A stretch of 64,000 bases of DNA from Pseudoxanthomonas sp. Root630 (lineage in GTDB: Bacteria; Pseudomonadota; Gammaproteobacteria; Xanthomonadales; Xanthomonadaceae), in the NCBI RefSeq assembly GCF_001427585.1, contig NZ_LMGY01000016.1, positions 182,868 to 246,867 of the forward strand, in the 5' to 3' direction. The notes beneath the pieces are model-generated. The model saw nothing but the letters and a program-made list of their open reading frames with translations, was not told the origin of the DNA and made no database searches. Below, piece by piece: positions 1-10,945 of this stretch. The translations under genes and the position numbers were made by a program. Numbering within the stretch: the stretch's first letter is position 1; each line of letters begins with the position of its first letter.

Positions 1-221
1 ATGCGGAACTCGATTACGGTGAGCGCGAGGTCGATGTGGCGCAGCTGGATCGCATTCCGGATGGCTACCGCGGCAAGACCGCCGACCAGGCCAGCGTATC
101 GCTGACCACCCGGCGCGAGGCCTGCAGCGACGGCATGAGCGATACCGAATACCCTGTTTCCATGACCCTGGTTGTCGGCGAACAGACCTATCGCGGCTGC
201 GGCCGCTTCCTCAACGAATGA
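1..221 (+). CDS. C-terminal end of a COG3650-like secreted/lipoprotein (partial)
   Basis: The reading frame is open from the first complete codon at base 3 to a TGA at 219-221, so the gene starts upstream of the window. The visible 72 residues carry a CSDGMSD-x-x-YP segment followed by a GCGRFL end. That pattern is typical of the C-terminal part of small envelope proteins of the COG3650 type, where it sits in a beta-rich domain with paired cysteines. Without the N-terminus the signal peptide cannot be checked. The stop lies 7 bases before the next ATG, so it probably forms an operon with the RNase gene. The function is unknown and the family assignment comes from motif memory only. Confidence 0.55.
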   Translation, partial: AELDYGEREVDVAQLDRIPDGYRGKTADQASVSLTTRREACSDGMSDTEYPVSMTLVVGEQTYRGCGRFLNE

Positions 222-228
222 GCCCCCG

Positions 229-804
229 ATGAGCCGACGCTCCCGCCGCCGCCAATCTTCCGGCCTGCGCCTTCCCCTGCTCGCTTTCGTCGCGCTGCTC
301 CTGATCGGTGCCGGCGCCTGGTGGTGGTCGCAGCGCGATGACGCACCCGACGCACCGGCCGTCGTCGCCACGCAGGAAGCCGGCGATCCGCAACGGATCA
401 ACGAAACACTCTCGCTGCCACCGGTCGAGGACACGCGGCCGGGCGGCCTCGCCGGACAGGTACCGACGGTCGAACCGGAACCCGCGCGTGCGGCCACGGT
501 GCCGGCGACGGATGCGCTGCCCGCCTTCCTCCCACCCGAGGCGCGCGCCACGCTGACCCTCATCCAGCAGGGTGGCCCTTTCCCGCACCGGCAGGATGGC
601 GCCGTCTTCCAGAACCGGGAAGGCCGCCTGCCGCGCCAGGCACGCGGGTACTACCACGAGTACACGGTGGATACGCCGGGCCTCGATCATCGTGGTACGC
701 GTCGCATCGTCACCGGCGGGAACCCGCCGAGCGAGTACTACTACACCGACGACCACTACGACAGCTTCCGCCGGTTCGAAATCGGCCAGGGCAGCGTCCC
801 ATGA
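229..804 (+). CDS. Guanyl-specific ribonuclease (T1/barnase/RNase Sa type), N-terminally anchored
   Basis: This 191-residue protein has a basic N-terminus, one hydrophobic segment at about 13-31 ending in WWW, a Pro/Ala/Glu-rich linker to about 95, and a C-terminal microbial RNase domain. In barnase-like RNases a catalytic Glu, Arg and His cleave after G. The matching residues here are E144 in HEYTVDT, R158/R159 in GTRRIV and H176 in TDDHYDSF. The hydrophobic segment is a signal peptide or signal anchor, so the enzyme works outside the cytoplasm or tethered in the membrane. The ATG at 229 is preferred over one at 172 because the earlier one overlaps the preceding gene. Its stop overlaps the barstar start (ATGA), which fits a nuclease with its own inhibitor. 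Confidence 0.85.
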   Translation: MSRRSRRRQSSGLRLPLLAFVALLLIGAGAWWWSQRDDAPDAPAVVATQEAGDPQRINETLSLPPVEDTRPGGLAGQVPTVEPEPARAATVPATDALPAFLPPEARATLTLIQQGGPFPHRQDGAVFQNREGRLPRQARGYYHEYTVDTPGLDHRGTRRIVTGGNPPSEYYYTDDHYDSFRRFEIGQGSVP

Positions 805-1235
805 GCGACTCCGGCTTCGATCCCGGCCTGACCGATCCCGCGCACGCCGGCGTGTTCTTCGTCACCGAGGACGATCTTGGCGCGCTTGCCGCCGTGGGGC
901 GCGATGCCGGCCTGCTCGCGCGCCGCGTCGATCTTTCCGGCTGCGATGGCAAGGCCGCGCTGCTGCTGCGCATCGCCACGGTGTTGGACTTCCCCGATAC
1001 CTCGGGTCGCAACTGGGATGCGCTGTCCGACAGCCTGCGGGATCTCTCCTGGCTGCCCGCGCCCGGCTATGTGCTGCTGTTCGAGGAAGCCCATGCGCTG
1101 CGCGAGCGCAACGAAGACGATTTCGACACCCTGCTCGACATCCTGGATGAAGCTTCCCAGGCATGGGCCGCCGACGAGGTGCCGTTCTGGGCCTTCATCG
1201 CGTTGCCGGAAGAGGATTTCCCGGACCTGCAGTAA
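801..1235 (+). CDS. Barstar-family ribonuclease inhibitor
   Basis: This is a 144-residue cytoplasmic protein with no signal peptide. Its core matches barstar: a DLSGCDGKAALL strand-helix, then FPDTSGRNWDALSDSLRDL, the helix that plugs the RNase active site with acidic residues, then a GYVLLFEEA strand. Barstars bind and block barnase-type RNases in the producing cell. The start ATG overlaps the RNase stop by four bases, so translation is coupled. The pair is therefore best read as an effector or secreted nuclease with its immunity protein. The N-terminal 30 residues are longer than in classic 90-residue barstars. Confidence 0.88.
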   Translation: MSDSGFDPGLTDPAHAGVFFVTEDDLGALAAVGRDAGLLARRVDLSGCDGKAALLLRIATVLDFPDTSGRNWDALSDSLRDLSWLPAPGYVLLFEEAHALRERNEDDFDTLLDILDEASQAWAADEVPFWAFIALPEEDFPDLQ

Positions 1236-1273
1236 CCACCGGCGAGGCGGGCGCCGATCTGCGAAAATGGCGC

Positions 1274-2650
1274 ATGCACGATTTCTCCCATCTCCCGCTG
1301 TCGCCCGGCCTGCAGCAGGGCGTCGACGCCCTCGGCTACACCCAGCCGACCCCCATCCAGGCGCAGAGCCTGCCCGCCATCCTCGACGGCCGCGACGTCA
1401 TCGCGCAGGCCCCCACCGGCAGCGGCAAGACAGCCGCGTTCGGTATCGGCCTGTTGCATCGGCTGGACCTGGCCACCGTGCGCACCCAGGCGCTGGTGCT
1501 GTGCCCGACGCGTGAACTCGCGGACCAGGTCGCGCAACAGGTGCGCAAACTGGCGGTGGGCCTACCGAACCTCAAGGTACTGACCCTGTGCGGCGGGCTG
1601 CCGCTGGAACCGCAGATCCGTTCGCTGGAAGCGCACGACCCGCACGTGGTGGTCGGCACGCCGGGCCGCATCCAGGAACTGCTGCGGAAGAAAGTGCTGC
1701 ACCTGGGCGGCATTCGCACGCTGGTGCTGGACGAGGCGGACCGCATGCTGGACATGGGATTCGAAGAACCCATCCGCGAAATCACCGGCAAGACCCCGAA
1801 GGACCGACAGAGCCTGCTGTTCTCCGCCACCTTCACCGACGCCATCCGCGCGATCGCCCGCAATACGCTGCGCGACCCTCTGGAAGTGACGGTGGATGCA
1901 CCGCAGGAACAGGCCGCGATCGAGCAACGCTTCGTGCAGGTCGAACCGGCACGCAAGCAGATCGCGCTGGCCGGGCTGATCGCGCAGCAGCGCGTGGAAA
2001 CCTGCGTGGTGTTCTGCAACATGCGCAAGGATGTCGACGAAGTCGCCGGTTCGCTGCAGCACTTCGGCTTCTCCGCCCTCGCGCTGCACGGCGACATGGA
2101 GCAACGCGACCGCGACGAAGTGCTGGTGCGTTTCGCCAACCGCAGCTGCAACGTGCTGGTGGCCAGCGACGTGGCCGCGCGCGGACTGGACATCGAGGAC
2201 CTGGGCCTGGTGGTCAATTTCGACATGCCCAGCGATGCCGACACCTACATCCACCGCATCGGCCGTACCGGCCGCGCCGGCCGCGAAGGCCTGGCGATCA
2301 GTCTCTGCACGCCGCGCGAACTGCCGCGCGCGACGATGCTGGAGGAGCGCCTCGGCGCGCCGTTGCTGTGGGACCGCAATGTGCCGACCGCCCCCAAGGC
2401 GCATGCCGCGCCGCCGGCGGCGATGACCACGTTGCGGATCGACGCCGGCAAGACCGACAAATTGCGTCCGGGCGATGTGCTTGGTGCGCTGACCGGCGAC
2501 GCGGGGCTGTCCGCGGCGGCCATCGGCAAGATCAACGTTTTCCCCACCCGCACCTATGTGGCGGTCGCGCGCGACAAGGCGGGCGCGGCACTGGCGCGGC
2601 TCAACGCGGGCAAGATCAAGGGCCGCAGCTTCCGCGTGCGCAAACTCTGA
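1274..2650 (+). CDS. dbpA: ATP-dependent RNA helicase DbpA
   Basis: This 458-residue DEAD-box helicase has the Q motif (Y-x-x-PTPIQ), Walker A APTGSGKT, PTREL, DEAD in LVLDEADRMLD, SAT, and HRIGRTGRAG. The C-terminal ~75 residues, from about 385, form the DbpA RNA-binding domain. They include TYVAVAR and GKIKGRSFRVRK, the RRM-like fold that recognises hairpin 92 of 23S rRNA. DbpA acts late in 50S subunit maturation. Length and domain order match the E. coli protein. The ATG at 1274 is chosen because it gives the canonical DFSHLPLS N-terminus; the open frame runs further upstream into the barstar gene. Confidence 0.93.
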   Translation: MHDFSHLPLSPGLQQGVDALGYTQPTPIQAQSLPAILDGRDVIAQAPTGSGKTAAFGIGLLHRLDLATVRTQALVLCPTRELADQVAQQVRKLAVGLPNLKVLTLCGGLPLEPQIRSLEAHDPHVVVGTPGRIQELLRKKVLHLGGIRTLVLDEADRMLDMGFEEPIREITGKTPKDRQSLLFSATFTDAIRAIARNTLRDPLEVTVDAPQEQAAIEQRFVQVEPARKQIALAGLIAQQRVETCVVFCNMRKDVDEVAGSLQHFGFSALALHGDMEQRDRDEVLVRFANRSCNVLVASDVAARGLDIEDLGLVVNFDMPSDADTYIHRIGRTGRAGREGLAISLCTPRELPRATMLEERLGAPLLWDRNVPTAPKAHAAPPAAMTTLRIDAGKTDKLRPGDVLGALTGDAGLSAAAIGKINVFPTRTYVAVARDKAGAALARLNAGKIKGRSFRVRKL

Positions 2651-2662
2651 CGCTTTGGTGAT

Positions 2663-2737
2663 GTGGGAGCGACGTCAGTCGCTATCACCGGTCGGGAAAC
2701 GATGCGGGTGCGTCGTCGCGACTGACGTCGCTCGCAC
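2663..2737. repeat. Imperfect long inverted repeat (GGAGCGACGT family)
   Basis: The 20-base arms at 2663-2682 and 2718-2737 are reverse complements with one mismatch, separated by 35 bases. The arm core GAGCGACGTCAGTCGC closely resembles the arms of a second element at 13264-13379, so this is a dispersed REP-like family and not a gene-specific site. It lies just downstream of dbpA. When transcribed it would form a long hairpin. Confidence 0.75.
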
Positions 2738-2754
2738 AGCAGCAAGACCGCACA

Positions 2755-2790
2755 AACAAAAACGCCGGCGCTTGCGCACCGGCGTTTTCT
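2755..2790. terminator. Bidirectional rho-independent terminator between dbpA and csp
   Basis: The stem AACGCCGG (2761-2768) pairs with CCGGCGTT (2779-2786) around a 10-base loop. It is preceded by an A-rich stretch and followed by TTTTCTT, so both strands show a hairpin with a U-tract. It sits between two convergent genes and can end both transcripts. Confidence 0.85.
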
Positions 2791-2814
2791 TGAACCGTAG
2801 GGTTCAGGGCTGGA

Positions 2815-3024
2815 TTACAGCGCCTGCACCTGGTCGGCCTGCATGCCCTTCTGGCCCTGCACGGCGACGAAGGTGACCTGCTGGCCTTCCTTCAGCGACT
2901 TGAAGCCATTGCCCTGGATCGAGCGGAAGTGCACGAACAGGTCGGGGCCGCTCTGCGGGGTGATGAAGCCGAAGCCCTTGGCGTCGTTGAACCACTTGAC
3001 GGTGCCGGTCTGACGATCAGACAT
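2815..3024 (-). CDS. Cold-shock domain protein (CspA family)
   Basis: This is a 69-residue single cold-shock domain. RNP1 is KGFGFI ([12 protein letters not shown] in full) and RNP2 is LFVHFRSI, where the usual VFVHFSAI is slightly altered. The protein binds single-stranded RNA/DNA and acts as an RNA chaperone. The start is fixed by the typical [13 protein letters not shown]-terminus and a strong AGGAG seven to nine bases upstream of the ATG at 3024. The open frame extends far upstream but is not coding. An upstream hairpin at 3063-3080 and a long leader fit post-transcriptional control, as in other csp genes. The exact paralogue (cspA, cspD and so on) cannot be set. Confidence 0.95.
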   Translation of the reverse strand: MSDRQTGTVKWFNDAKGFGFITPQSGPDLFVHFRSIQGNGFKSLKEGQQVTFVAVQGQKGMQADQVQAL

Positions 3025-3332
3025 CTTTACTAACTCCTGAAACATGGATGAAAGGACCACGATTCCAGCATTGGCTGGAACGGGACTGGGTTTGCAGGCG
3101 TTGGTAAAGCGGGAAGATGTAGCAGATGTATCTACCGCATCAGGCTCACGATTCACGGTGACCCTGGCAAGCACAGTGCCGCGCACTCTACCGGGGTTTG
3201 GTTGCAAAAGCGAATAACTTTCACGCCGAACCTGAACAGGGCGCCGGCACCCGTCCCTGTAACCGGTTGCAGCCGCCCCGGCGGCGCCGGGCATGCGGCG
3301 TATCATGGCGCCCCTTTTGCCCGAACCCCGCC
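3025..3332. other. Divergent intergenic region: csp leader and yaeQ upstream region
   Basis: These 308 bases contain no convincing gene. The part next to csp holds the AGGAG ribosome-binding site and a perfect 7-bp stem, TTCCAGC (3063-3069) with GCTGGAA (3074-3080), around a four-base loop. It would fold in the csp mRNA just upstream of the ribosome site. I could not place a convincing -35/-10 pair for either gene. Confidence 0.5.
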
Positions 3333-3890
3333 ATGGCGCTCAAAGCCACCGTCGTCAAAGCCGAACTGCAGGTCAGTGACATGGACCGCCATTACTACGG
3401 CGGCCACACCCTCACCCTGGCGCAGCATCCGTCGGAGACCGACCAGCGGCTGATGGTCCGCCTGGTCGCCTTCGCCCTGTTCGCGGATGAGCGGCTGGAA
3501 TTCGGCCGCGGCCTGAGCACCGATGACGAACCCGACCTCTGGCGCAAGGACTACACCGGCGACATCACCCAGTGGATCGACCTGGGCCAGCCCGACGAAT
3601 CCCGTATCCGCAAGGCCTGCGGGCGGGCCAACGAAGTCATCGTGGTGAATTACAGCGGCCGCGCGGCCGATGTGTGGTGGGAGAAGAATGCCAGCGCCCT
3701 GGCCCGCCACGCCCACCTCACCGTCATCGACCTCCCCTTTCCCGCGGTCGAGACCCTGGAAACATGGATGGGCCGCACCATGCGCTTCAACGTGATGATC
3801 CAGGACGGCGAACTGCACTGGATGGGAGACGAGGGGACGCTGGATCTTCGCCCCGTGGTGCGCCAGGCCGGCACCGCGCGCGGGCGCTGA
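3333..3890 (+). CDS. yaeQ: YaeQ family protein
   Basis: This 185-residue cytoplasmic protein begins [19 protein letters not shown]. Hallmarks of the family are the [17 protein letters not shown] segment, [10 protein letters not shown] and a [15 protein letters not shown] block. YaeQ has a PD-(D/E)XK nuclease-like fold but no established activity; early reports of a role in RfaH-like suppression are not firm. Length is normal for the family. The ATG at 3333 is chosen from the conserved N-terminus. The stop is followed after one base by the GTG of the flavoprotein gene, so the two are probably co-translated. Confidence 0.9.
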   Translation: MALKATVVKAELQVSDMDRHYYGGHTLTLAQHPSETDQRLMVRLVAFALFADERLEFGRGLSTDDEPDLWRKDYTGDITQWIDLGQPDESRIRKACGRANEVIVVNYSGRAADVWWEKNASALARHAHLTVIDLPFPAVETLETWMGRTMRFNVMIQDGELHWMGDEGTLDLRPVVRQAGTARGR

Positions 3891-3891
3891 C

Positions 3892-5073
3892 GTGCTGCCC
3901 ACCCACGACGTGCTGGTCATCGGCGGCGGTGCCGCCGGGCTGATGACCGCCCTCACCGCCGGCCAGCGCGGCCTGCGCGTGCTGGTGGTCGAGCACGCCA
4001 ACAAGGTGGGCAAGAAGATCCTGATGTCCGGCGGCGGGCGCTGCAATTTCACCAACACCGGCACCACGCCAGCCAACTTCCTATCCGCCAACCCGCATTT
4101 CTGCAAGTCGGCGCTCGCCCGCTACACGCCCGCCGATTTCATCGAGATGGTCGAGCGGCACCGAGTCGCCTACCACGAGAAGGAACTCGGGCAGCTGTTC
4201 TGCGATGTCTCTTCCAAGCTGATCGTGAAGATGCTGGTGGACGAGTGCCTGGCCGCCGGCGTCCGCATCGAGACGGATTGCCGTGTGGAACGCATCGAAC
4301 AGGCCGACGGCGTGTTCCGCGTGGACACCTCGCTGGGCCGCTTCGCCGCACCGTCGCTGGTCGTCGCCACCGGCGGGTTGTCGATCCCGAGCATGGGCGC
4401 CACCGGATTCGGCTACGAGCTGGCCAAGCGGTTCGGCCACGACGTGCTTCCCACCCGCGCGGGGCTGGTGCCGCTGACGCTCACCGGCAAGCACCAGGAG
4501 CGCCTGGCCGACCTGAGCGGCGTGTCCTTCCCGGTGGAAGCACGCTGCGGCAAGGCCCGCTTCCGCAACTTCGTGCTGCTGACCCATCGTGGGGTCAGTG
4601 GCCCGTCGATCCTGCAGATTTCCTCCTACTGGCAGCCCGGCGACGACCTGCGCCTGGACCTGTTGCCCGACCACGATGCGCTGGACTGGCTGCTGGCACA
4701 GCAGAAGCAGCGGCCCGACGCCGAACTGAAGACGGTCCTGTCCGACGTGCTGCCGCGCCGCTTCGCGCAGCGCCTGTGCGAACTGTGGCTGCCCAACCGG
4801 CCGATGAAGCAGTTCAACGCGCCGCAGCTGAAGGAGGCCGCCACGCTGCTCGCCGACTGGCCGCTGGTCGCCAGCGGTACCGAGGGCTACCGCACGGCGG
4901 AAGTGACGCTGGGCGGCGTGGATACCGATGGCGTGTCCAGCAGCACGATGATGTCGAAGCAGGTGGCCGGCCTGTTCTTCGTTGGCGAAGTGCTCGACGT
5001 CACCGGCTGGCTGGGCGGCTACAACTTCCAGTGGGCCTGGGCCTCGGGCTACGCCGCCGGCATGGCGGTCTGA
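3892..5073 (+). CDS. BaiN/HI0933-type FAD-dependent oxidoreductase
   Basis: This 393-residue flavoprotein has the N-terminal Rossmann motif VIGGGAAGLMTA, the family signature KVGKKILMSGGGRCNFTN, a second dinucleotide segment VVATGGLSIPSMGATG, and the C-terminal VGEVLDVTGWLGGYNFQWAWASG. The family (HI0933-like, also named BaiN) includes a bile-acid C=C reductase, but the role in environmental proteobacteria is unknown. The start is GTG at 3892, one base after the yaeQ stop, and gives the standard short N-terminus. A diverged paralogue lies at 15070 in this window. Confidence 0.88.
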   Translation: MLPTHDVLVIGGGAAGLMTALTAGQRGLRVLVVEHANKVGKKILMSGGGRCNFTNTGTTPANFLSANPHFCKSALARYTPADFIEMVERHRVAYHEKELGQLFCDVSSKLIVKMLVDECLAAGVRIETDCRVERIEQADGVFRVDTSLGRFAAPSLVVATGGLSIPSMGATGFGYELAKRFGHDVLPTRAGLVPLTLTGKHQERLADLSGVSFPVEARCGKARFRNFVLLTHRGVSGPSILQISSYWQPGDDLRLDLLPDHDALDWLLAQQKQRPDAELKTVLSDVLPRRFAQRLCELWLPNRPMKQFNAPQLKEAATLLADWPLVASGTEGYRTAEVTLGGVDTDGVSSSTMMSKQVAGLFFVGEVLDVTGWLGGYNFQWAWASGYAAGMAV

Positions 5074-5142
5074 CGCACTGCGGCGTTCCCGTCCGCGCCT
5101 GCCTTGCTACTCTTTGGAAACCGGTGTCATTCCAGGGTTTCC

Positions 5143-6759
5143 ATGGGTTCTTCCGACTTCGCCCCACCGCGCCGCCGCTTCCTGATCCAGTCCGCCGGCA
5201 CGTCCATGCTCGTCGCCCTGGCGACGGCGCTACCCGTCGGCACCCGGGCGACGCGAGGCGCTCCCGTCGCCACGACGCGCAGCGGTCGCATCGCCGGTCG
5301 GACCGAACGTGGCATCCATGTGTTCCGGGGCGTGGCCTACGGCGCGGATACCTCGACACGCCGCTTCCAGCGCGCTTCCCGCGAGCTGGCATGGACCGGC
5401 GTGCGCGATGCGACCCGCCACGGCGCCTCCGCCCCGCAGCGCGGTGACGCCGACGGTCAGCCGATCAGCGAAGACTGCCTGTTCCTCAACATCCACACGC
5501 CAGCACTGCGGGACGGGCGGAAGCGCCCGATCCTTTTCTACATTCATGGCGGTGGCTACAACAACGGCTCCGGCTCGCATCCGCTCTACGACGGCGTGAA
5601 CCTGTGTCGTCGCGGCGATGTCGTCGTGGTTACCGTCAACCACCGGCTCAACGCATTCGGCTATCTCTACCTGGGCGAGAGCGGCGACGAACGCCTGCGC
5701 GATGCCGGCAACGCGGGCCAGCTGGACCTGATCGATGCGCTGCACTGGGTACGCGAGCATGCACACGAATTCGGTGGCGATGCCGGCAACGTCACCGTGT
5801 TCGGCCAGTCCGGCGGCGGCGCCAAGATCGCCACCCTGATGGCGATGCCGGAGGCCGACGGCCTGTTCCACAAAGCGATGACGATGAGCGGCCAGCAGGT
5901 CACCGCCGCCGGTCCGCGCGCCGCGGCGCAGCGCACGGCGCTGTTCCTCGCCGAGCTGGGGTTGGGTCCGGGCGACACCGACGCGCTGCTGGCGATGCCG
6001 ATGGCGCGCCTGCTGGAGGCGACGCGCATGCGCGATCCATCGCGCGTGGAGAACACGTCGCTCTACTTCGGCCCCGTGCTGGATACGCACAACCTCCCGC
6101 GGCATCCGTTCTACCCCGATGCGCCTGCGCAGTCGGCCCGCATCCCGATGATCATCGGTAACACGCGGGACGAAACCCGCGCATTCCTGGGCAACGACGA
6201 GGCGAACTTCGCCCTGACGTGGGACGCGCTGCCGCAGAAGCTGCGCGAACAGCAATACGTGGATCTGTCCCCGGACGTGGTCATCGCGGAGTACCGCCGG
6301 CTGTATCCGGACTACACGCCATCGGAGGTGTTCTTCGCCGCCACCACGGCCGGCCGCTCCTGGCGCGGCGCCGTCATCGAGGCCGAAGCGCGTGCGTTGC
6401 AGGGCGCGCCCGCCTGGGTCTACCAGCTGGACTGGCGCTCGCCCGCCGAGGGCGGCCGCTTGCGTGCCTTCCACACGCTGGACATTCCGCTGGTCTTCGA
6501 CAACGTCGCGGCAGAGGGATCGAAAACCGGCGACGACGCGCGCGCCCACGCGATGGCCTCGCGCATGAGCGAGGCCCTGATCGCCCTCGCCCGCCACGGC
6601 GACCCCAACCACGCCGGCCTGCCGGCCTGGTCGCCGTACACGCTGCCGCAGCGGCAGACGATGATCTTCGACGACGCTTCGCGGTTGCAGGACGACCCGC
6701 GCGGCGGGGAGCGGCGACTCTACGAACAGGTGCCGTTCGTGCAGCGCGGCACCTTCTGA
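5143..6759 (+). CDS. Type-B carboxylesterase/lipase, probably Tat-exported
   Basis: This 538-residue alpha/beta hydrolase starts with a twin-arginine signal ([23 protein letters not shown]). Domain landmarks are SEDCLFLNI, the oxyanion-hole [11 protein letters not shown], and the nucleophile elbow [10 protein letters not shown] (GESAGG in most relatives). The acid is probably in the D-E region near 340, and the C-terminal His is in the [12 protein letters not shown] block. It hydrolyses carboxylic esters outside the cytoplasm; the substrate is unknown. The ATG at 5143 is chosen because it puts the RR motif at the right distance. No neighbouring gene points to a pathway. Confidence 0.85.
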   Translation: MGSSDFAPPRRRFLIQSAGTSMLVALATALPVGTRATRGAPVATTRSGRIAGRTERGIHVFRGVAYGADTSTRRFQRASRELAWTGVRDATRHGASAPQRGDADGQPISEDCLFLNIHTPALRDGRKRPILFYIHGGGYNNGSGSHPLYDGVNLCRRGDVVVVTVNHRLNAFGYLYLGESGDERLRDAGNAGQLDLIDALHWVREHAHEFGGDAGNVTVFGQSGGGAKIATLMAMPEADGLFHKAMTMSGQQVTAAGPRAAAQRTALFLAELGLGPGDTDALLAMPMARLLEATRMRDPSRVENTSLYFGPVLDTHNLPRHPFYPDAPAQSARIPMIIGNTRDETRAFLGNDEANFALTWDALPQKLREQQYVDLSPDVVIAEYRRLYPDYTPSEVFFAATTAGRSWRGAVIEAEARALQGAPAWVYQLDWRSPAEGGRLRAFHTLDIPLVFDNVAAEGSKTGDDARAHAMASRMSEALIALARHGDPNHAGLPAWSPYTLPQRQTMIFDDASRLQDDPRGGERRLYEQVPFVQRGTF

Positions 6760-6762
6760 GCG

Positions 6763-7749
6763 TCAGCCGCCGGCCATCACCTCGGCGGCGATCTCGAACG
6801 ATCGCAGCCGCTTGGCGTGATCGAAGATGTTGGCGGTCAACATCAGTTCGTCGGGGCGGTGCCGCTGGATGAAGTCCGCGATGCCCTTGCGCACGGTGTC
6901 GCGGCTGCCGATCACGGCGCAGGCCAGCGCCTGCGCCACGCCTGCTTTTTCGTGTGGCTCCCAGAACGTGTCGATGTCGTCGATCGGCGGCGGCACGAGG
7001 CCGGCGCGGCCGCGCCGCAGGTTGACGAAGGCCTGTTGCTGGGTGGTGAACAGATGCTTGGCTTCGGCATCGGTCTCGGCCGCGACCACGTTCAACGCGA
7101 GCATCGCATGCGGCTTCGGCTGCCGCTTCGACGGACGGAAGTCGCGGTGGTACAGCAGCAGTGCCTGGTCCATCGCATCCGGCGCGAAGTGCGACGCGAA
7201 CGCATACGGCAGGCCGAGCGCGGCCGAGAGCTGCGCGCCGAACAGGCTGGAGCCCAGCAACCACACCGGCACATCCAGGCCTGCGCCCGGCACGGCGCGC
7301 ACCGCCTGGCCTTCCTGCACCGGTTCGAAGTAGCGCAGCAGCTCCTGCACATCCTGCGGGAACTGTTCGGCGCTGTCGAAGTAGCGACGCAACGCGCGGG
7401 CGGTGGGCTGGTCGGTCCCGGGCGCACGGCCCAGGCCCAGGTCGATGCGGCCCGGATACAGCGAGGCCAGCGTGCCGAACTGCTCGGCCACCTGCAGCGG
7501 CGAGTGATTGGGCAGCATGATGCCGCCCGCACCGACGCGGATCGTCGACGTGGCGCCCGCCACATGGCCGATCAGCACCGCCGTCGCCGCGCTGGCGATG
7601 CCCGGCATGTTGTGGTGCTCAGCCAGCCAGTAGCGCGTATACCCCCAGCGCTCGGCGTGCTGCGCCAGGTCGCGCATGTGGACGAAGGCCTGCGTGGTGT
7701 CGCTGCCCTCGCAGACGGGGGCGAGGTCGAGGAGCGAATACGGAATCAT
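6763..7749 (-). CDS. LLM-class flavin-dependent oxidoreductase (luciferase-like)
   Basis: This 328-residue TIM-barrel flavoenzyme shows the family start [47 protein letters not shown] and [13 protein letters not shown]. It is of the MsnO8/YhbW group that uses reduced FMN and O2. The substrate is unknown. The ATG at 7749 is picked because the conserved domain begins at the second residue; the upstream open frame is not conserved-looking. It is followed after four bases by the stop of the convergent esterase gene, so the two genes end face to face. Confidence 0.88.
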   Translation of the reverse strand: MIPYSLLDLAPVCEGSDTTQAFVHMRDLAQHAERWGYTRYWLAEHHNMPGIASAATAVLIGHVAGATSTIRVGAGGIMLPNHSPLQVAEQFGTLASLYPGRIDLGLGRAPGTDQPTARALRRYFDSAEQFPQDVQELLRYFEPVQEGQAVRAVPGAGLDVPVWLLGSSLFGAQLSAALGLPYAFASHFAPDAMDQALLLYHRDFRPSKRQPKPHAMLALNVVAAETDAEAKHLFTTQQQAFVNLRRGRAGLVPPPIDDIDTFWEPHEKAGVAQALACAVIGSRDTVRKGIADFIQRHRPDELMLTANIFDHAKRLRSFEIAAEVMAGG

Positions 7750-7833
7750 GGGGCTACCGGCGATGGCGATGCCATCGTCATGGGGCCGCACGCGGCGCGA
7801 TTCCACCGCAACGGGCGGGATGCTGTATCCCGC

Positions 7834-8505
7834 TCATCCCAGCAGATCGAACGGGCCACCCTGCTCCAGGGCGCGCTGGTAGGCCGGTCGCGCGTGGATG
7901 CGCTGCAGGAAGACGGCGAGGTTCGGATACGTCTCCAGGCCGGCGCGCACGGCGGCGGCTTCGACCGGGAAACTCATCTGGATGTCGGCCGCGCTGAACT
8001 GCTCGCCTGCGAACCACGCCGCCTTGCCGAGTTCGCTTTCCATGTAGCCCAGGTGGAGCTTCACCTGCGGCCCCACGAAGGTCTTCAGCGCCTTGTCGGC
8101 GATGCCGCGCGCGATCGGCCGGGCGAAGAACGGCATCGGCGCTTTCTTCAACCGCGAGAACACCAGGCTCAGCAGCATCGGCGGCATCGCCGAGCCTTCG
8201 GCGTAGTGCAGCCAGTAGCGATAGCGCAGATGCTCCGCCGTGCCGGGCGACGGCGCGAAGCGGCGTGCGGCGTCGTAGCGCTCCACCAGATATTCGAGGA
8301 CCGCGCCGGATTCGGCCAGCACATGCTCGCCATCCACCACGACCGGCGATTTGCCCAGCGGATGCATCTTCTTCAACTCCGGCGGTGCCAGCATCGTCTG
8401 CGGGTCGCGCTGGTAGCGCACCACCGTGTAGTCCAGCCCGAGTTCCTCCAGCAGCCAGAGCACCCGCTGGGACCGGGAATTATTGAGGTGGTGGACAGTG
8501 ATCAT
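7834..8505 (-). CDS. Glutathione S-transferase
   Basis: This 223-residue cytosolic GST has a thioredoxin-like N-terminal domain to about 80. That domain has the SRSQRVLWLLEELGL start with the active-site Ser near residue 10, the cis-Pro in GKSPVVV, and the glutathione-binding ESGAVLEYL. The helical C-terminal domain includes FAGEQFSAADIQMSF, with the N-capping Ser/Asp motif. It conjugates or reduces substrates with glutathione. It lies between the LLM oxidoreductase and selO on the same strand with gaps of about 45-85 bases, so it may be transcribed alone. Confidence 0.9.
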   Translation of the reverse strand: MITVHHLNNSRSQRVLWLLEELGLDYTVVRYQRDPQTMLAPPELKKMHPLGKSPVVVDGEHVLAESGAVLEYLVERYDAARRFAPSPGTAEHLRYRYWLHYAEGSAMPPMLLSLVFSRLKKAPMPFFARPIARGIADKALKTFVGPQVKLHLGYMESELGKAAWFAGEQFSAADIQMSFPVEAAAVRAGLETYPNLAVFLQRIHARPAYQRALEQGGPFDLLG

Positions 8506-8549
8506 GCCGACGCTCCGTGGGGATGCGGCATGCTATCGCGCGCCGGCCC

Positions 8550-10114
<1,565 letters not shown>

Positions 10115-10118
<4 letters not shown>

Positions 10119-10864
10119 GCGGCGTCGGCCGCGGCGTCCACCAGCGGCGTGAGGTCCGGATGCAGCGCGACGCGCTCGTCGAAGACGAAACAGGCACCGT
10201 CGTAGCCGAAACCGCCCACCTGCTCGAAATAACCGAGGATGCCGTCATCCAGCTGCAGCACGTTCTCCATGCCATCGGCCTGCATCCACAAGGCGGCCTT
10301 CTCGCAGCGGATGCCGCCGGTGCAGAAGCTGACCACGGTGGCGTCCTTCAGGGCTTCGCGATGGGGATCCAGCGCGGCCGGCAGATCGGTGAACTTGTCG
10401 ATCGGCAGCGTCAGCGCGCCAGCGAAGGTGCCGTAAGCCACTTCCTGCGCGTTGCGGGTGTCCAGCATCACCACGCGCCGACCGGCGTCGTCGTGGCCCT
10501 GCGCCAGCCAGCGGGCCAGCGTGCGGGGCTCGATGGTCGGCGCACGCGCGTCTTCCGGCGTGGTGCCGGGGCGGCGGAAACTGATGATTTCCGGCTTCAC
10601 CTTGATCTTGAGCCGCGCAAACGGCACCTGCGCGCTGGTGCTGTACTTGACCCGCAAGCCGGCGAAGCGCGGGTCCGCATGCAACGGCGCGAGGAACGCG
10701 TCGATGGCGTCGGCGGACCCGGCCAGGAACAGGTTCACCCCCTCGCCCGCCACCAGCACCGAGCCACGCAGCGCCAGCGCCTCGGCGCGTTCGCGGAGCT
10801 CGGCCGCGAATGCCTCGGGGGCGTCGATGGGCGTGAAGTGGTAGGCGGCGATATTGGTGACCAT
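10115..10864 (-). CDS. trhO: tRNA uridine(34) hydroxylase TrhO (rhodanese-like, YceA)
   Basis: This 249-residue protein has an N-terminal acylphosphatase-like domain ([23 protein letters not shown]), then a rhodanese domain from about 125 with LDTRNAQEV and the active-site loop [11 protein letters not shown]. TrhO uses O2 to form 5-hydroxyuridine at the tRNA wobble position. Length is a little shorter than E. coli YceA because the C-terminal cysteine-rich extension is absent. The start ATG is at 10864. The stop overlaps the selO GTG. Confidence 0.9.
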
Positions 10865-10903
10865 GCGGTGATTTTACCGTCCGTCGGCGCCTAGCCCCTT
10901 CAT

Positions 10904-10919
10904 TCAACCAGATGGTTGA
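10904..10919. promoter_or_regulatory. Upstream operator half of the ArsR autoregulatory region
   Basis: This is a perfect inverted repeat TCAACCA-GA-TGGTTGA. It recurs 41 bases downstream (start to start, close to four helical turns) as TCAACCA-CA-TGGTTGA. Its right end overlaps the TTGACA -35 box at 10916-10921. It is the probable binding site of the ArsR dimer encoded next to it. Confidence 0.75.
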
Positions 10920-10945
10920 CAGTTGCCAGGCCGCGCCTCAATACT
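10916..10945 (+). promoter_or_regulatory. Predicted promoter of the arsR-SRPBCC operon
   Basis: The -35 is a perfect TTGACA at 10916-10921. An 18-base spacer leads to AATACT at 10940-10945 (four of six matches to TATAAT). The expected start of transcription, about seven bases after the -10 box, coincides with the ATG at 10953, implying a leaderless mRNA. Confidence 0.6.
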
